Part shown: one piece after another, positions 9,278 through 17,182 of the stretch | Numbering within the stretch: position 1 is the stretch's first letter | Layout of the letters: the number at the start of each line of letters is the position of its first letter | Assembly: GCF_038630985.1 (NCBI RefSeq) | Contig: NZ_CP152049.1 | Span: forward strand, 3,243,501 to 3,307,500 | Reading direction: 5' to 3' | From: Paenibacillus sp. FSL H8-0548 | Lineage (GTDB): Bacteria; Bacillota; Bacilli; Paenibacillales; Paenibacillaceae | Length of the DNA stretch: 64,000 nucleotides | Translations under genes and position numbers: made by a program | The notes under the pieces: generated by a model | Told to the model about the DNA's origin: nothing | What the model saw: the letters and a program-made list of their open reading frames with translations, nothing else | Database searches by the model: none

Positions 9278-9901
9278 GTGAATCAATTTTCGCAACAACC
9301 GGGTAACTATCAAGGACAACAGGGCTTCCAAAACCAAAGCAATTATGAACCAATTGGAAATGTGCAATCGCACTATCAAGGACAGCTCAGTCAACCGACC
9401 TTCGGCAGACAAACGAATTCAATCGTTTCGAATATTCCAGGCGGTTATCAATCGTCAAATTCCTATAATCAAGGCTCACAGCATTATGAGCCATCAGGCT
9501 ATTCGAATATGACCCATCCGGTAGGAACGAACAATTCATTCATCTCGCATCAGCCCGTTCAAAGCTATGCACAATCACCAGCAACAGCATTTGGCAATGT
9601 GGGTCCGGTTATTGCTCATTACGGCTATCAAGCGGGTCCAGATCAACAACATTCGCATTTCCAGCCATCCTCTCATATGGGATCGCAGTATGCTCAGCAT
9701 GCAGCACCTAATTATGGGGGCAACAACCAAGCTAATATGCAGCATAATTACGGTGGCATGACGCCGACTCATTCCAACACATCGATTCACCCTGTTTATG
9801 AGGCGACCAACGCTTATCAACAAGCAGGACCAGTGATTTCCCATTTGGGATGGCAGTCGCAAAGTGCAGCAAACTCTCCGTATTCCGGCGGCAATCGTTA
9901 A
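9278..9901 (+). CDS. Q/N/S/H/Y-rich low-complexity protein
   Basis: The frame opens at an ATG at 9251, but an AAGGAGGA ribosome site stands just before the in-frame GTG at 9278, giving 207 residues. The whole protein is low complexity: Gln, Asn, Ser, His, Tyr and Gly dominate, and charged residues are almost absent. A ten-residue motif of the form GPVI(A/S)H(Y/L)G(Y/W)Q occurs twice, at residues 109-118 and 184-193, and YEP or SHYQ motifs recur. There is no signal peptide or membrane helix. Composition recalls spore coat or prion-like assembly proteins, but I recognise no family and the role is open. Confidence 0.75.
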   Translation: MNQFSQQPGNYQGQQGFQNQSNYEPIGNVQSHYQGQLSQPTFGRQTNSIVSNIPGGYQSSNSYNQGSQHYEPSGYSNMTHPVGTNNSFISHQPVQSYAQSPATAFGNVGPVIAHYGYQAGPDQQHSHFQPSSHMGSQYAQHAAPNYGGNNQANMQHNYGGMTPTHSNTSIHPVYEATNAYQQAGPVISHLGWQSQSAANSPYSGGNR

Positions 9902-9938
9902 CACCAATTAACAAATAAAGAAAAAGAATCATCAACAT

Positions 9939-9966
9939 CGGCGGGCCTAATAGGCTCGCCGTTTTA
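9939..9966 (+). terminator. Intrinsic terminator after the low-complexity gene
   Basis: A stem CGGCGGGCCTA/TAGGCTCGCCG with one wobble-type mismatch is followed by TTTT, 38 bp after the stop. Confidence 0.8.
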
Positions 9967-10018
9967 CTTTGACAAAAACGCAGCAAACGCTTAACATCGA
10001 AATAGATATAATGGACTA

Positions 10019-10040
10019 TAAATGTTGGACTAAACATTTA
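10019..10040. promoter_or_regulatory. Perfect inverted repeat, operator candidate upstream of PTS operon
   Basis: TAAATGTT and AACATTTA form a perfect 8-bp palindrome around GGACTA. It lies just downstream of a TATAAT hexamer (10007-10012), where a repressor could block transcription. The half-site is preceded by another TGGACTA copy (10013-10019). No regulator gene adjoins it, so the binding protein is unknown. Confidence 0.45.
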
Positions 10041-10082
10041 CGTTTTGGTCGCTGCGCGAGTAGATCATTCTTACGATCGCTG

Positions 10083-10138
10083 TTGCAGCCAAATTCTTTG
10101 ATTTCCTAAGACATTTAAAGGTAAGAATCCGGCTGCAA
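10083..10138. repeat. Long inverted repeat in the PTS leader
   Basis: TTGCAGCC followed by ATTCTT pairs with AAGAAT followed by GGCTGCAA across about 25 bases. It is followed by further short GAACG/CGTTC and CGAA/TTCG arms to about 10180. There is no T run, so it is an RNA or DNA structure in the roughly 260-bp leader rather than an obvious terminator. Its origin is probably a dispersed intergenic repeat. Confidence 0.5.
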
Positions 10139-10164
10139 AGGCGAACACTTCGTTTCTTCAGAAC

Positions 10165-10213
10165 GATCTTCTCGCTTCGCTAAAACTTCATTTTTTAAGT
10201 TCAACTTATATAG
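10165..10213 (+). repeat. 49-bp block shared with 20062-20110
   Basis: This block (GATCTTCTCGCTTCG, then a TAAACTTCATTTTTTAA-type tract, then TTCAACTTATATAG) recurs at 20062-20110 in the same orientation with about three differences. Both copies lie just upstream of a gene start (PTS EIICBA and the DUF1871-like gene). Confidence 0.8.
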
Positions 10214-10290
10214 ATGCTTACGAAGTTAGTTTTGCTTCGCAAAACAGGGCAAATGCTTACGAAGTTAGTTTTGCTTCGCAAAACTTTAGG
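10214..10290 (+). repeat. Shine-Dalgarno-adjacent hairpin repeat, two copies
   Basis: Two 39-bp units each begin with ATGCTTACGAAG and carry the hairpin AGTTTTGC-TTC-GCAAAACT. The second hairpin ends two bases before TAGGAGG, the ribosome site of the EIICBA gene. Other members of the family lie at 22131-22270, 41457-41491, 44010-44122 and, degenerate, 48442-48480. Confidence 0.9.
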
Positions 10291-10299
10291 AGGTGCGGA

Positions 10300-12186
10300 A
10301 TGATCTTTATGGGAAGCCTGCAGCAGCTCGGTAGAGCGTTTATGCTACCGATGATTGTGTTGCCAGGGGCAGCTATCTTTCTTAGCTTAAGCAAGCTGCC
10401 ATGGTCTTACATTGGCTTGCCAGGTATGGAAGGATATTTAGTAGCAGCGAGTGAAGCCATTTTTACGTTTTTACCATATATCTTCGCAGTTGGAATCTCG
10501 CTTGGATTAACTGGAAATGCGCTCGCAGCGGGTATGGCAGCATTAGTAGGCATGATGATTTATAGCGGTATAACGGGCACGTCAGAGGTACAGATTGAGC
10601 CAACGGTGCTTATTGGTACATTAATAGGAATTTTGGCGGGCGTAAGCCATGAAAAATTTAAAAGCTTGCGGTTGCCCGAATACATTCAGTTTTTTGGCGG
10701 ACCTAGGTTCGTTCCGTTGTTTGTAAGCTTTGTTACGCTGCTATTCTCCATAGGCATGATTAATGTTGCTCCTTATTTGCAGAAAATAATGATTGAATTA
10801 GGAGAAATCGTTGCATCAGGCGGAGGCTTCGGTATATTTTTATATGGCTTCGTGCATCGAATTTTGGTCGTATTCGGTCTGCATCATTTAGTAAGCCATG
10901 TGTTCTGGTTTCAAATCGGCGGTTATGAGACACCAGCAGGAGATATGGTGTTTGGCGACTTGCCAAGGTTTTTTGCGGGTGATCCGTCAGCAGGCGTGTT
11001 TATGGCAGGTTTATATCCCACTATGATGTTCGCTTTGCCGGCCATTGCGCTTGCCATTATTCATGAAGCGCGTGAGGATTTAAAGCCGAAAATTCAAAAA
11101 ACATTTCTGTATGCTGCACTTGCTTCCTTTCTAACAGGTGTAACAGAGCCGGTTGAATTCGCATTTTTATTCGTTGCTCCATATTTATACGTCGTTCATG
11201 CCATATTGTCCGGCATAATTATGTGGGTTACATATGAGCTTGGTATTAGACATGGCTTTTCTTTCTCAGCGGGGGCAATTGATTTCGTAATTAATGAGCA
11301 CTTGGCAACTCGCGGCTGGCTTATTATTCCGATTGGCGTCGTTGTTGGATTTATTTACTATTTCTTATTCCGCTGGGCAATTCGTAAATTTCGAATTCCT
11401 ACTCCTGGTCGTGAGGAAGGCTCGCAGCTGGATGAGTGGGCAGGAGACATTCCGTATCGTGCGCCGCTTATTTTGCAAGCGATCGGCGGCAAGCAAAATA
11501 TTGTGAAGATGGAATCCTGCATAACAAGATTACGACTTAAAGTATCCAATGATAAGCTGCTGGATATTAATGCGCTTCGCAGCTTGGGAGCTGCTGGTGT
11601 AATTAAGCTTGGCGGTGGACAAGTTCAAGTCGTTTTTGGTACTTATTCAGAGCTGATCCGAGAGGAAATGATTAAGACGATTCATCGGGATCAAGCACAA
11701 ATATTGTTCCACTCGCCTATGCAAGGCCGAATGATTCCGCTCGAAGAGGTGCCCGATCCGATATTTGCAGGAAAGCTTGTTGGACAAGGCGTTGCCTTTA
11801 TCCCTGATAAGGGAGAGCTGGTCTCACCTGTAAAAGGAAAGGTCATGCATATTTATCCAACGATGCATGCGATAGGCATCTTAACACCTGAGGGGTTGGA
11901 GGTATTGCTGCACATTGGAATTGATACTTCTCGTTTATCAGGCAAGGCATATTTTAATGCTGTAGTAAAAGAAGGCGATGAGGTTACGCCAGGCATGCTG
12001 CTTATTAAGTTTGATTTGCAGCGTGTTCGCAAGGAAAGCAAGTCACTGGCTACACCGATGGTTATTACAAATTCAGATCTTGTACAATCGTGGCGTTTTG
12101 CACCGTTTAAAGCGGTGAAGAAGGGACAGTCTTCGGTTATGTCAGTTGTACTTAAAGAGAGAAACGGTGGAGGGGAATCACAATGA
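10300..12186 (+). CDS. nagE: PTS transporter EIICBA, N-acetylglucosamine/glucose family
   Basis: A 628-residue single-chain permease in domain order EIIC (about 1-370), EIIB (about 385-465) and EIIA (about 485-620). It imports and phosphorylates a hexose, with phosphate passing from EI via HPr to EIIA, then EIIB. The EIIB phosphocysteine is Cys407 in MESCITRLRL. The EIIA active-site histidine is His538 in VLLHIGIDT, with the partner His523. The EIIC segments FSFSAGAID and LTGVTEPVEF resemble NagE more than PtsG, so N-acetylglucosamine is the favoured substrate. The start uses an AGGAGG site supplied by the hairpin repeat. Its stop overlaps ptsI by 4 bases. Confidence 0.88.
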   Translation: MIFMGSLQQLGRAFMLPMIVLPGAAIFLSLSKLPWSYIGLPGMEGYLVAASEAIFTFLPYIFAVGISLGLTGNALAAGMAALVGMMIYSGITGTSEVQIEPTVLIGTLIGILAGVSHEKFKSLRLPEYIQFFGGPRFVPLFVSFVTLLFSIGMINVAPYLQKIMIELGEIVASGGGFGIFLYGFVHRILVVFGLHHLVSHVFWFQIGGYETPAGDMVFGDLPRFFAGDPSAGVFMAGLYPTMMFALPAIALAIIHEAREDLKPKIQKTFLYAALASFLTGVTEPVEFAFLFVAPYLYVVHAILSGIIMWVTYELGIRHGFSFSAGAIDFVINEHLATRGWLIIPIGVVVGFIYYFLFRWAIRKFRIPTPGREEGSQLDEWAGDIPYRAPLILQAIGGKQNIVKMESCITRLRLKVSNDKLLDINALRSLGAAGVIKLGGGQVQVVFGTYSELIREEMIKTIHRDQAQILFHSPMQGRMIPLEEVPDPIFAGKLVGQGVAFIPDKGELVSPVKGKVMHIYPTMHAIGILTPEGLEVLLHIGIDTSRLSGKAYFNAVVKEGDEVTPGMLLIKFDLQRVRKESKSLATPMVITNSDLVQSWRFAPFKAVKKGQSSVMSVVLKERNGGGESQ

Positions 12187-13925
12187 TTCAAGGAATAGGG
12201 GCGTCAGCAGGCATAGCGATTGGGAGATCGTTTGTGCTTCCGAATTGGGAATGGGAGCTGCCAGAGCAAAAGATCGATGTCGCTGATTTTGCTCGCGAGT
12301 TCGAACGTGTCTACGAAGGCATTCGTACCTCTAAGTCGGAGATTGAGCAGATTAAGGATGATCTGCGAGATGTTGTCGGGTCGGAGGAAACGCACATATT
12401 CGATGCTCATATCGCCATTTTGGACGATCCTGTCTTCATGAATGAAATACAAGGCATTATTCAACGCCAATATAAAGCGGCTGAAGTAGCTGTCAAAGAA
12501 GCGATTGATCATTTTGTGACCATGTTTGATCTGCTCGATGATGAATATATGAAGGAACGTGCCCTGGATATAAAGGACGTTGGAAATCGCTTGCTGAAGC
12601 ATCTGCTTGGCGCGCCTGAAATTACGCTGCCGTCAGATACGCAGCCTTTTATTCTAATCGCTAAGGAGCTCTCTCCTTCTCAGCTGGCTCACATCAATCC
12701 ACAGCATGTTCTTGGCATTGTGACCCTTGTAGGCAGTACGACCTCACATTCGGCAATTATGGCCCGTGCGCTTGGCGTGCCTCTCGTTGTAGGGGTTGAG
12801 ACTAAGCTGGAGGAGCCTATACAAACCGGACAAACCATTATTATTGATGGCAGTGATGGCTCAATCTTTATCGACCCGATACAGCCAATTATCGACTCCT
12901 ACACAGCGCTTCACAGTTATCAGACAGAAGAGAAAAAAAAGCTGCATGGCATTGTAGGCCACCGTTCTGTAACTCCAGATGGAAAGAAGCTGGAGCTTGC
13001 TGCTAATATCAGCTCCTTCAAGGAGCTTGAAATTGCTTTATCGAGCGGAGCACACAGCGTTGGATTGTTCCGTACTGAATTTCTATATATGGATCGCAAT
13101 CGGTTTCCAAAGGAAGAGGAGCAATTCGAGATTTATCGCAGCGTTGCAGAGCGGTTAGCCGGAGAGCCGCTTGTTATTCGAACGCTTGATGTTGGAGGCG
13201 ATAAGCAGCTGGATTATTTTGAATTGCCGGAAGAAGATAATCCGTTTCTTGGTTACAGAGCGATTCGTATTTCACTAGACCGTCAGGATCTATTCAAAAC
13301 ACAACTGCGCGCTATATTGCGTGCAAGCCATTATGGACAAGTGAAATTGATGTATCCGCTCATCTCATCGGTAGACGAGGTTCGTGCAGCAAATGCGATT
13401 TTAAACGAAGCGAAGCGTGAGCTGGAGGAAGCGGGTCATCCTTATGACAAAGGAATGAAAACCGGTATTATGATTGAGGTACCTGCAGCCGTTATGATTG
13501 CGGATCTGCTCGTGGATGAGGTCGACTTTTTCAGCATTGGAACCAATGATTTGGTGCAGTTCACGTTAGCGGTCGATCGCATGAACGAGGAAATTTCTCA
13601 TTTGTACGAGCCCTATCATCCTGCACTGATACGGATGCTGCGAATGACGGTTGAAGCAGCAAAGCGCGGAGGCATTACAGTAGGAGTATGCGGTGAGCTG
13701 GCAGGAGATATTAGAGCATTGCCGATTTGGCTAAGCTTGGATGTAGATGAGCTAAGCATGTCCTCTCATTCGATTTTACAGGTTAAGGAAAGGCTGCTTT
13801 GTACAACTCAGGAAGAAAGCAAAGAGGTTTTTCAACAATTGGATAGTTGTCGTACGAGTACGGAGATTTTGGAGAAGCTCAATGGTTTTATTGAGCGAAT
13901 TAATAAAAAAACAGCGAATGGTTAA
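12183..13925 (+). CDS. ptsI: Phosphoenolpyruvate-protein phosphotransferase (PTS enzyme I)
   Basis: 580 residues, the normal length for enzyme I, which takes phosphate from PEP and passes it to HPr. The phospho-histidine is His189 in the GSTTSHSAIMARALG motif. The PEP-binding C-terminal barrel shows LFRTEFLYMDR, GYRAIRISL and the GTNDLVQFTLAVDR and VCGELAGD motifs. The ATGA overlap with EIICBA implies translational coupling. No ptsH (HPr) follows, so HPr must be encoded elsewhere; the HPr-like protein at 37363 lacks the active histidine. The last codons double as a terminator for the opposite gene. Confidence 0.96.
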   Translation: MIQGIGASAGIAIGRSFVLPNWEWELPEQKIDVADFAREFERVYEGIRTSKSEIEQIKDDLRDVVGSEETHIFDAHIAILDDPVFMNEIQGIIQRQYKAAEVAVKEAIDHFVTMFDLLDDEYMKERALDIKDVGNRLLKHLLGAPEITLPSDTQPFILIAKELSPSQLAHINPQHVLGIVTLVGSTTSHSAIMARALGVPLVVGVETKLEEPIQTGQTIIIDGSDGSIFIDPIQPIIDSYTALHSYQTEEKKKLHGIVGHRSVTPDGKKLELAANISSFKELEIALSSGAHSVGLFRTEFLYMDRNRFPKEEEQFEIYRSVAERLAGEPLVIRTLDVGGDKQLDYFELPEEDNPFLGYRAIRISLDRQDLFKTQLRAILRASHYGQVKLMYPLISSVDEVRAANAILNEAKRELEEAGHPYDKGMKTGIMIEVPAAVMIADLLVDEVDFFSIGTNDLVQFTLAVDRMNEEISHLYEPYHPALIRMLRMTVEAAKRGGITVGVCGELAGDIRALPIWLSLDVDELSMSSHSILQVKERLLCTTQEESKEVFQQLDSCRTSTEILEKLNGFIERINKKTANG

Positions 13926-13937
13926 ACCATTCGCTGT
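13903..13937 (-). terminator. Terminator of the PfpI gene embedded in the 3' end of ptsI
   Basis: ACAGCGAATGGTT and AACCATTCGCTGT form a 13-bp perfect palindrome centred on the stop codons. On the minus strand the stem is followed by seven Ts, formed by the AAAAAAA that encodes the lysines near the ptsI end. On the plus strand no T run follows. Confidence 0.75.
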
Positions 13938-14452
13938 ATTAATGCATCTACAAAAGCTTTAGCATAAGGCGGCAGATCAGGCGGGCGGCGAGCGGAGATG
14001 AGGTTGCCGTCGACAACAACCGCTTCGTCGTACCATGTAGCTCCTGCATTTTCCATGTCGTCACGAATTCCAGGGGTTGAGGTTACTTTGCGTCCTTCTA
14101 AAATTTTGGCAGAGATCAGCACCCATCCTGCATGACAGATTTGTCCGATCGGCTTATCCGCAGCATTCAGCTCTTGAACCAGCTGCAAAACCTTAGGATA
14201 ACGGCGCAGCTTGTCCGGTGCCCAGCCGCCCGGAACCAATAAACCGATAATGTCTTCACTGTTTACTTCGTCGAACGATAGGTCGGCAACGGCAGGGACA
14301 CCGTATTTTCCGATATGCTTTTTGCCTTTTTCGGGACCTGCATAAAGGACAGTTGCCCCTGCTTCTCGGGCACGATATACCGGATACCAGAGCTCTAAAT
14401 CTTCAAATTCATCATCTAGCAAACAGATGACGGTTTTGTTTTGTAAGGTCAT
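13922..14452 (-). CDS. DJ-1/PfpI family protein
   Basis: A class I glutamine amidotransferase-like fold of 176 residues. The nucleophile-elbow Cys is in GQICHAGWVL and an acidic partner in LLDDEFED near the start. The family includes intracellular proteases, glyoxalase III-type deglycases and stress chaperones; the precise reaction here is unknown. The ATG at 14452 has a GGAGGG site 7 bases upstream and is preferred to the ATG at 14467. The gene is convergent with ptsI and the two stop codons overlap. Confidence 0.88.
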   Translation of the reverse strand: MTLQNKTVICLLDDEFEDLELWYPVYRAREAGATVLYAGPEKGKKHIGKYGVPAVADLSFDEVNSEDIIGLLVPGGWAPDKLRRYPKVLQLVQELNAADKPIGQICHAGWVLISAKILEGRKVTSTPGIRDDMENAGATWYDEAVVVDGNLISARRPPDLPPYAKAFVDALIQRMV

Positions 14453-14505
14453 TATTTTTCCCTCCATCTCTTAAAGATCTCTATTATTGTAGCGAAGGAG
14501 TAACA

Positions 14506-14943
14506 ATGAAGCAAACAGATCCTGCAAGAACTATTTTTTCATTCCCTAGAATTTTGCGTTTTTTGCCTGCCGTCGCTTGGATGACTGTTATTTTTGTACT
14601 ATCTGCAAGAACGAGTGATGAGATTAATACGCTGCTGCCCTTCTTTCAAAAATTCCTTCCTTTTGTGAATGATTTCAATTGGGGTCATTTTCTCGCTTAT
14701 TTCATATTAGCTTTAACACTTGATTACGGTATAGGCAAAAAGGGTGATCGTTTCTGGATTAAAGTTGCTATCGTACTCATTTGTGGACTATATGGAATTA
14801 CCGATGAATACCATCAATCTTTTGTAGGTGGACGTATGCCTGACATCATGGATATACGCAATGATATTATTGGTGCAGCGCTATGGACAGCGGTTGCAGC
14901 CATTGCTCCTATCCGAAAAGTATGGAGAAAAATAGCTCCTTAG
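14506..14943 (+). CDS. VanZ-like family membrane protein
   Basis: 145 residues with four membrane helices and the VanZ-family features: WMTVIFVLSA in helix 1, HFLAYFILAL in helix 2 and the conserved DEYHQSFVGGRMPDIMDIRND loop before the last helix. VanZ itself gives low-level teicoplanin resistance, but most chromosomal homologues are uncharacterised. It is divergently placed from the PfpI gene 53 bp away and has an AAGGAG site. Confidence 0.88.
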   Translation: MKQTDPARTIFSFPRILRFLPAVAWMTVIFVLSARTSDEINTLLPFFQKFLPFVNDFNWGHFLAYFILALTLDYGIGKKGDRFWIKVAIVLICGLYGITDEYHQSFVGGRMPDIMDIRNDIIGAALWTAVAAIAPIRKVWRKIAP

Positions 14944-15102
14944 TTGGAAGGGTTATGCTTTTAATTAAATTCATAATAATAGTAAAAATTACATGAGATT
15001 AAAAGCAGGAGTTTGTGCGAAAATGGTCGAATCCTTAATACATTGTAACTCTGAAAGCAATGCTTAGCGGCGATAGCTGCTACTAAGAAGGAGTGGACCG
15101 CT

Positions 15103-15516
15103 TTGCATAAACGGTGTCATTGTGGTGACATCATGAGGATGAAACTGCGAACTGTTATTTATTCGGGTAAAGTTGAAATTGACAACGTACCTATTTTTTC
15201 CTGCACCACCTGCAACAGAAGTGAAGTGTTTCCAGAGGTAAAGCCGGATTTAACTGGTTTAATTGCCCAGCTCGGTGCTAAGCCGGATAAGCAAACTTTC
15301 CTTTTTAACGAATGTAATGAATGGGCTAATTTGTTAGTGGAAGCTAAGGCGGATAAGCTAAAGACGGATGAGCCTGCTTTTCAAAGATTAATTGAGCAAA
15401 GAATTAACAAGCTGCTTGATTTGTATTTGCTTGCAAATTCTCTGAACGATATGGCTTGGATAGCGGATATAGAAAAGCGACTGGAGCAAATAAGCCGTCG
15501 CTCGCTGCATACATAG
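15103..15516 (+). CDS. YgiT-type zinc-ribbon protein
   Basis: TTG start behind AAGGAG. The 137-residue product has an N-terminal zinc ribbon with ligands Cys5, Cys7, Cys34 and Cys37 (CHCG and CTTC), as in the zinc domains of YgiT/MqsA-type proteins. A helical C-terminal part follows (about residues 65-135) without the helix-turn-helix of MqsA. No toxin partner adjoins it, so a toxin-antitoxin role is not supported. It may be a small nucleic-acid- or protein-binding regulator. A terminator follows. Confidence 0.7.
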   Translation: MHKRCHCGDIMRMKLRTVIYSGKVEIDNVPIFSCTTCNRSEVFPEVKPDLTGLIAQLGAKPDKQTFLFNECNEWANLLVEAKADKLKTDEPAFQRLIEQRINKLLDLYLLANSLNDMAWIADIEKRLEQISRRSLHT

Positions 15517-15552
15517 CTAGTCGGATTAAAGTATGATGTAAGTCAGCATCCA

Positions 15553-15855
15553 TTGGAATTAAGCGACGATCTTTTCTTGGCAGCATGCCGGGCAGTGATC
15601 GTCGCTTTCTTTTTAAGCATATTTGGTTTTAGTGTTGAGATCGATAAATCAAATGATATTATTTTAAAAAAAGATAAGACGGTTATTAAAATTATTCACT
15701 CGAACAATAAAATACACATCGATGGGAAGCTTACGGAGGTCAAAGCACTAAAAGTTGATGGTTCCTATTACATTCCGATACGTTCTGCGGTGAAATGGGC
15801 AAATGGAAAAATAATATCGATTGATAATAAAAGCCTGTATATTTCAACCAAATAA
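15553..15855 (+). CDS. Copper amine oxidase N-terminal-like (stalk) domain fragment
   Basis: A 100-residue frame whose second half (IHIDGKLTEVKALKVDGSYYIPIRSAVKW) matches the repeated stalk domain called copper amine oxidase N-terminal, which is common in secreted Paenibacillus proteins. The first part could be a signal helix (VIVAFFLSIFGF), but it is encoded across the preceding terminator. The TTG start has no good ribosome site, and the sequence is markedly more AT-rich than its neighbours. It is either a small secreted protein or, more likely, a decayed remnant of a larger gene. 15856-16157 downstream holds only the ccpA promoter area. Confidence 0.4.
   Translation: MELSDDLFLAACRAVIVAFFLSIFGFSVEIDKSNDIILKKDKTVIKIIHSNNKIHIDGKLTEVKALKVDGSYYIPIRSAVKWANGKIISIDNKSLYISTK
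15563..15614 (+). terminator. Intrinsic terminator after the zinc-ribbon gene
   Basis: GCGACGATC (15563-15571) pairs with GATCGTCGC (15597-15605), with an inner GGCAGCATGCCGGGC substem, and is followed by TTTCTTTTT. Confidence 0.75.
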
Positions 15856-16172
15856 TTAAATTTGTCAAAATGGTGTCAAGTCTTAAGTGTCGATTCATGT
15901 CGAAGTGGTCAGCTCGCATTATTTATGGCATTAGAATTCTAAAGGGCCGCAATTAAAACCGATTCGCCAGATTAGACTTGCTTTCCCAGCATTCAAGATC
16001 ATCGAAGCATAACATTTTTCTACCAGCCTCATTGCTATGAAAATCTATGAAAACCTTATGGGTTATGGGTTTTTACACTGTGACGCTTTGCGTTGCCGTA
16101 CCCTTTATGCTATGATTACGTTAATATAAGACGTACGAAATTTAAAAATTTGAGCTAATGGAGAGAACCACT

Positions 16173-17177
16173 GTGACGGTAACTATTTATGATGTAGCAA
16201 GAGAAGCGGGAGTGTCGATGGCTACGGTTTCCCGGGTTGTTAATAACAATCCTAATGTGAAACCAGCAACGCGGAAGAAAGTATACGAAGCAATAGAGAG
16301 ACTCGGGTATCGTCCGAATGCCGTAGCAAGAGGCTTGGCAAGCAAGAAAACGACTACAGTAGGTGTAGTTATTCCTGACATTTCAAATGCTATTTTTGCA
16401 GAAGTAGCTCGCGGAATTGAAGATATTGCGAATATGTATCATTATAATATTATTTTGTGTAACGCAGATAAGAAAAAAGACAAGGAAATTCGCGTTATTA
16501 ACACACTTTTGGAGAAACAAGTTGACGGACTGCTGTTTATGGGTGGAGCTGTGACCGATGAACATATGCAAGCTTTTAAATCGGCCAATGTTCCAATCGT
16601 ATTATGTGCGACAACGGATGAGAGTGGACAAATTCCATCTGTCGACATTAATCATGAGGATGCGGCATTTGATGCAGTTGGGAAGCTGCTATCGCAAGGA
16701 CATAAACGAATTGCGATGATTAGTGGAACGCTGCAAGACCCATCTAACGGTTTTGCTCGGTTCCAAGGCTACAAACGAGCACTTGAGAATGCAGGCATCA
16801 CTTACGATGAGTCATTAGTGCGTATCGGCAACTATCGATATGAATCTGGTGCTGAGGCTATGAAATATTTTATCAATTTGGACGAGCGTCCGACTGCTGT
16901 ATTTTCTGCAACGGATGAGATGGCTATTGGTGCAATCCATAGCATTCAGGATTCCGGTTTAAAGGTTCCTGAAGATATCTCCGTTATTAGTGTTGATAAC
17001 AGCCGGATGGCATCGATGGTTCGTCCGCTGCTTACTACGGTTGCACAGCCTATGTATGACATCGGTGCTGTATCGATGCGTTTGTTGACTAAGCTCATGA
17101 AGAAAGAAAATGTTGAAGAATCCAAAGTAGTGCTGCCGCATGAAATTATCGAGCGACAATCGGTTGGAGGAGTATAA
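16173..17177 (+). CDS. ccpA: Catabolite control protein A (LacI family)
   Basis: Global carbon catabolite regulator that binds cre sites together with Ser46-phosphorylated HPr or Crh. The helix-turn-helix [20 protein letters not shown] occupies residues 3-22, followed by the hinge [15 protein letters not shown] and a periplasmic-binding-type effector domain ([28 protein letters not shown]). The GTG at 16173, with GGAGAG upstream, gives 334 residues, the normal CcpA length, and is preferred to the ATG at 16158. mtnN follows 5 bp downstream. A cre site lies ahead of acsA in this window. Confidence 0.93.
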   Translation: MTVTIYDVAREAGVSMATVSRVVNNNPNVKPATRKKVYEAIERLGYRPNAVARGLASKKTTTVGVVIPDISNAIFAEVARGIEDIANMYHYNIILCNADKKKDKEIRVINTLLEKQVDGLLFMGGAVTDEHMQAFKSANVPIVLCATTDESGQIPSVDINHEDAAFDAVGKLLSQGHKRIAMISGTLQDPSNGFARFQGYKRALENAGITYDESLVRIGNYRYESGAEAMKYFINLDERPTAVFSATDEMAIGAIHSIQDSGLKVPEDISVISVDNSRMASMVRPLLTTVAQPMYDIGAVSMRLLTKLMKKENVEESKVVLPHEIIERQSVGGV

Positions 17178-17182
17178 GTATA

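Noticed and set aside
15103..15855. MqsRA-like toxin-antitoxin pair
   Set aside because: The zinc-ribbon protein lacks the antitoxin helix-turn-helix, and the next frame is a stalk-domain remnant, not a toxin.
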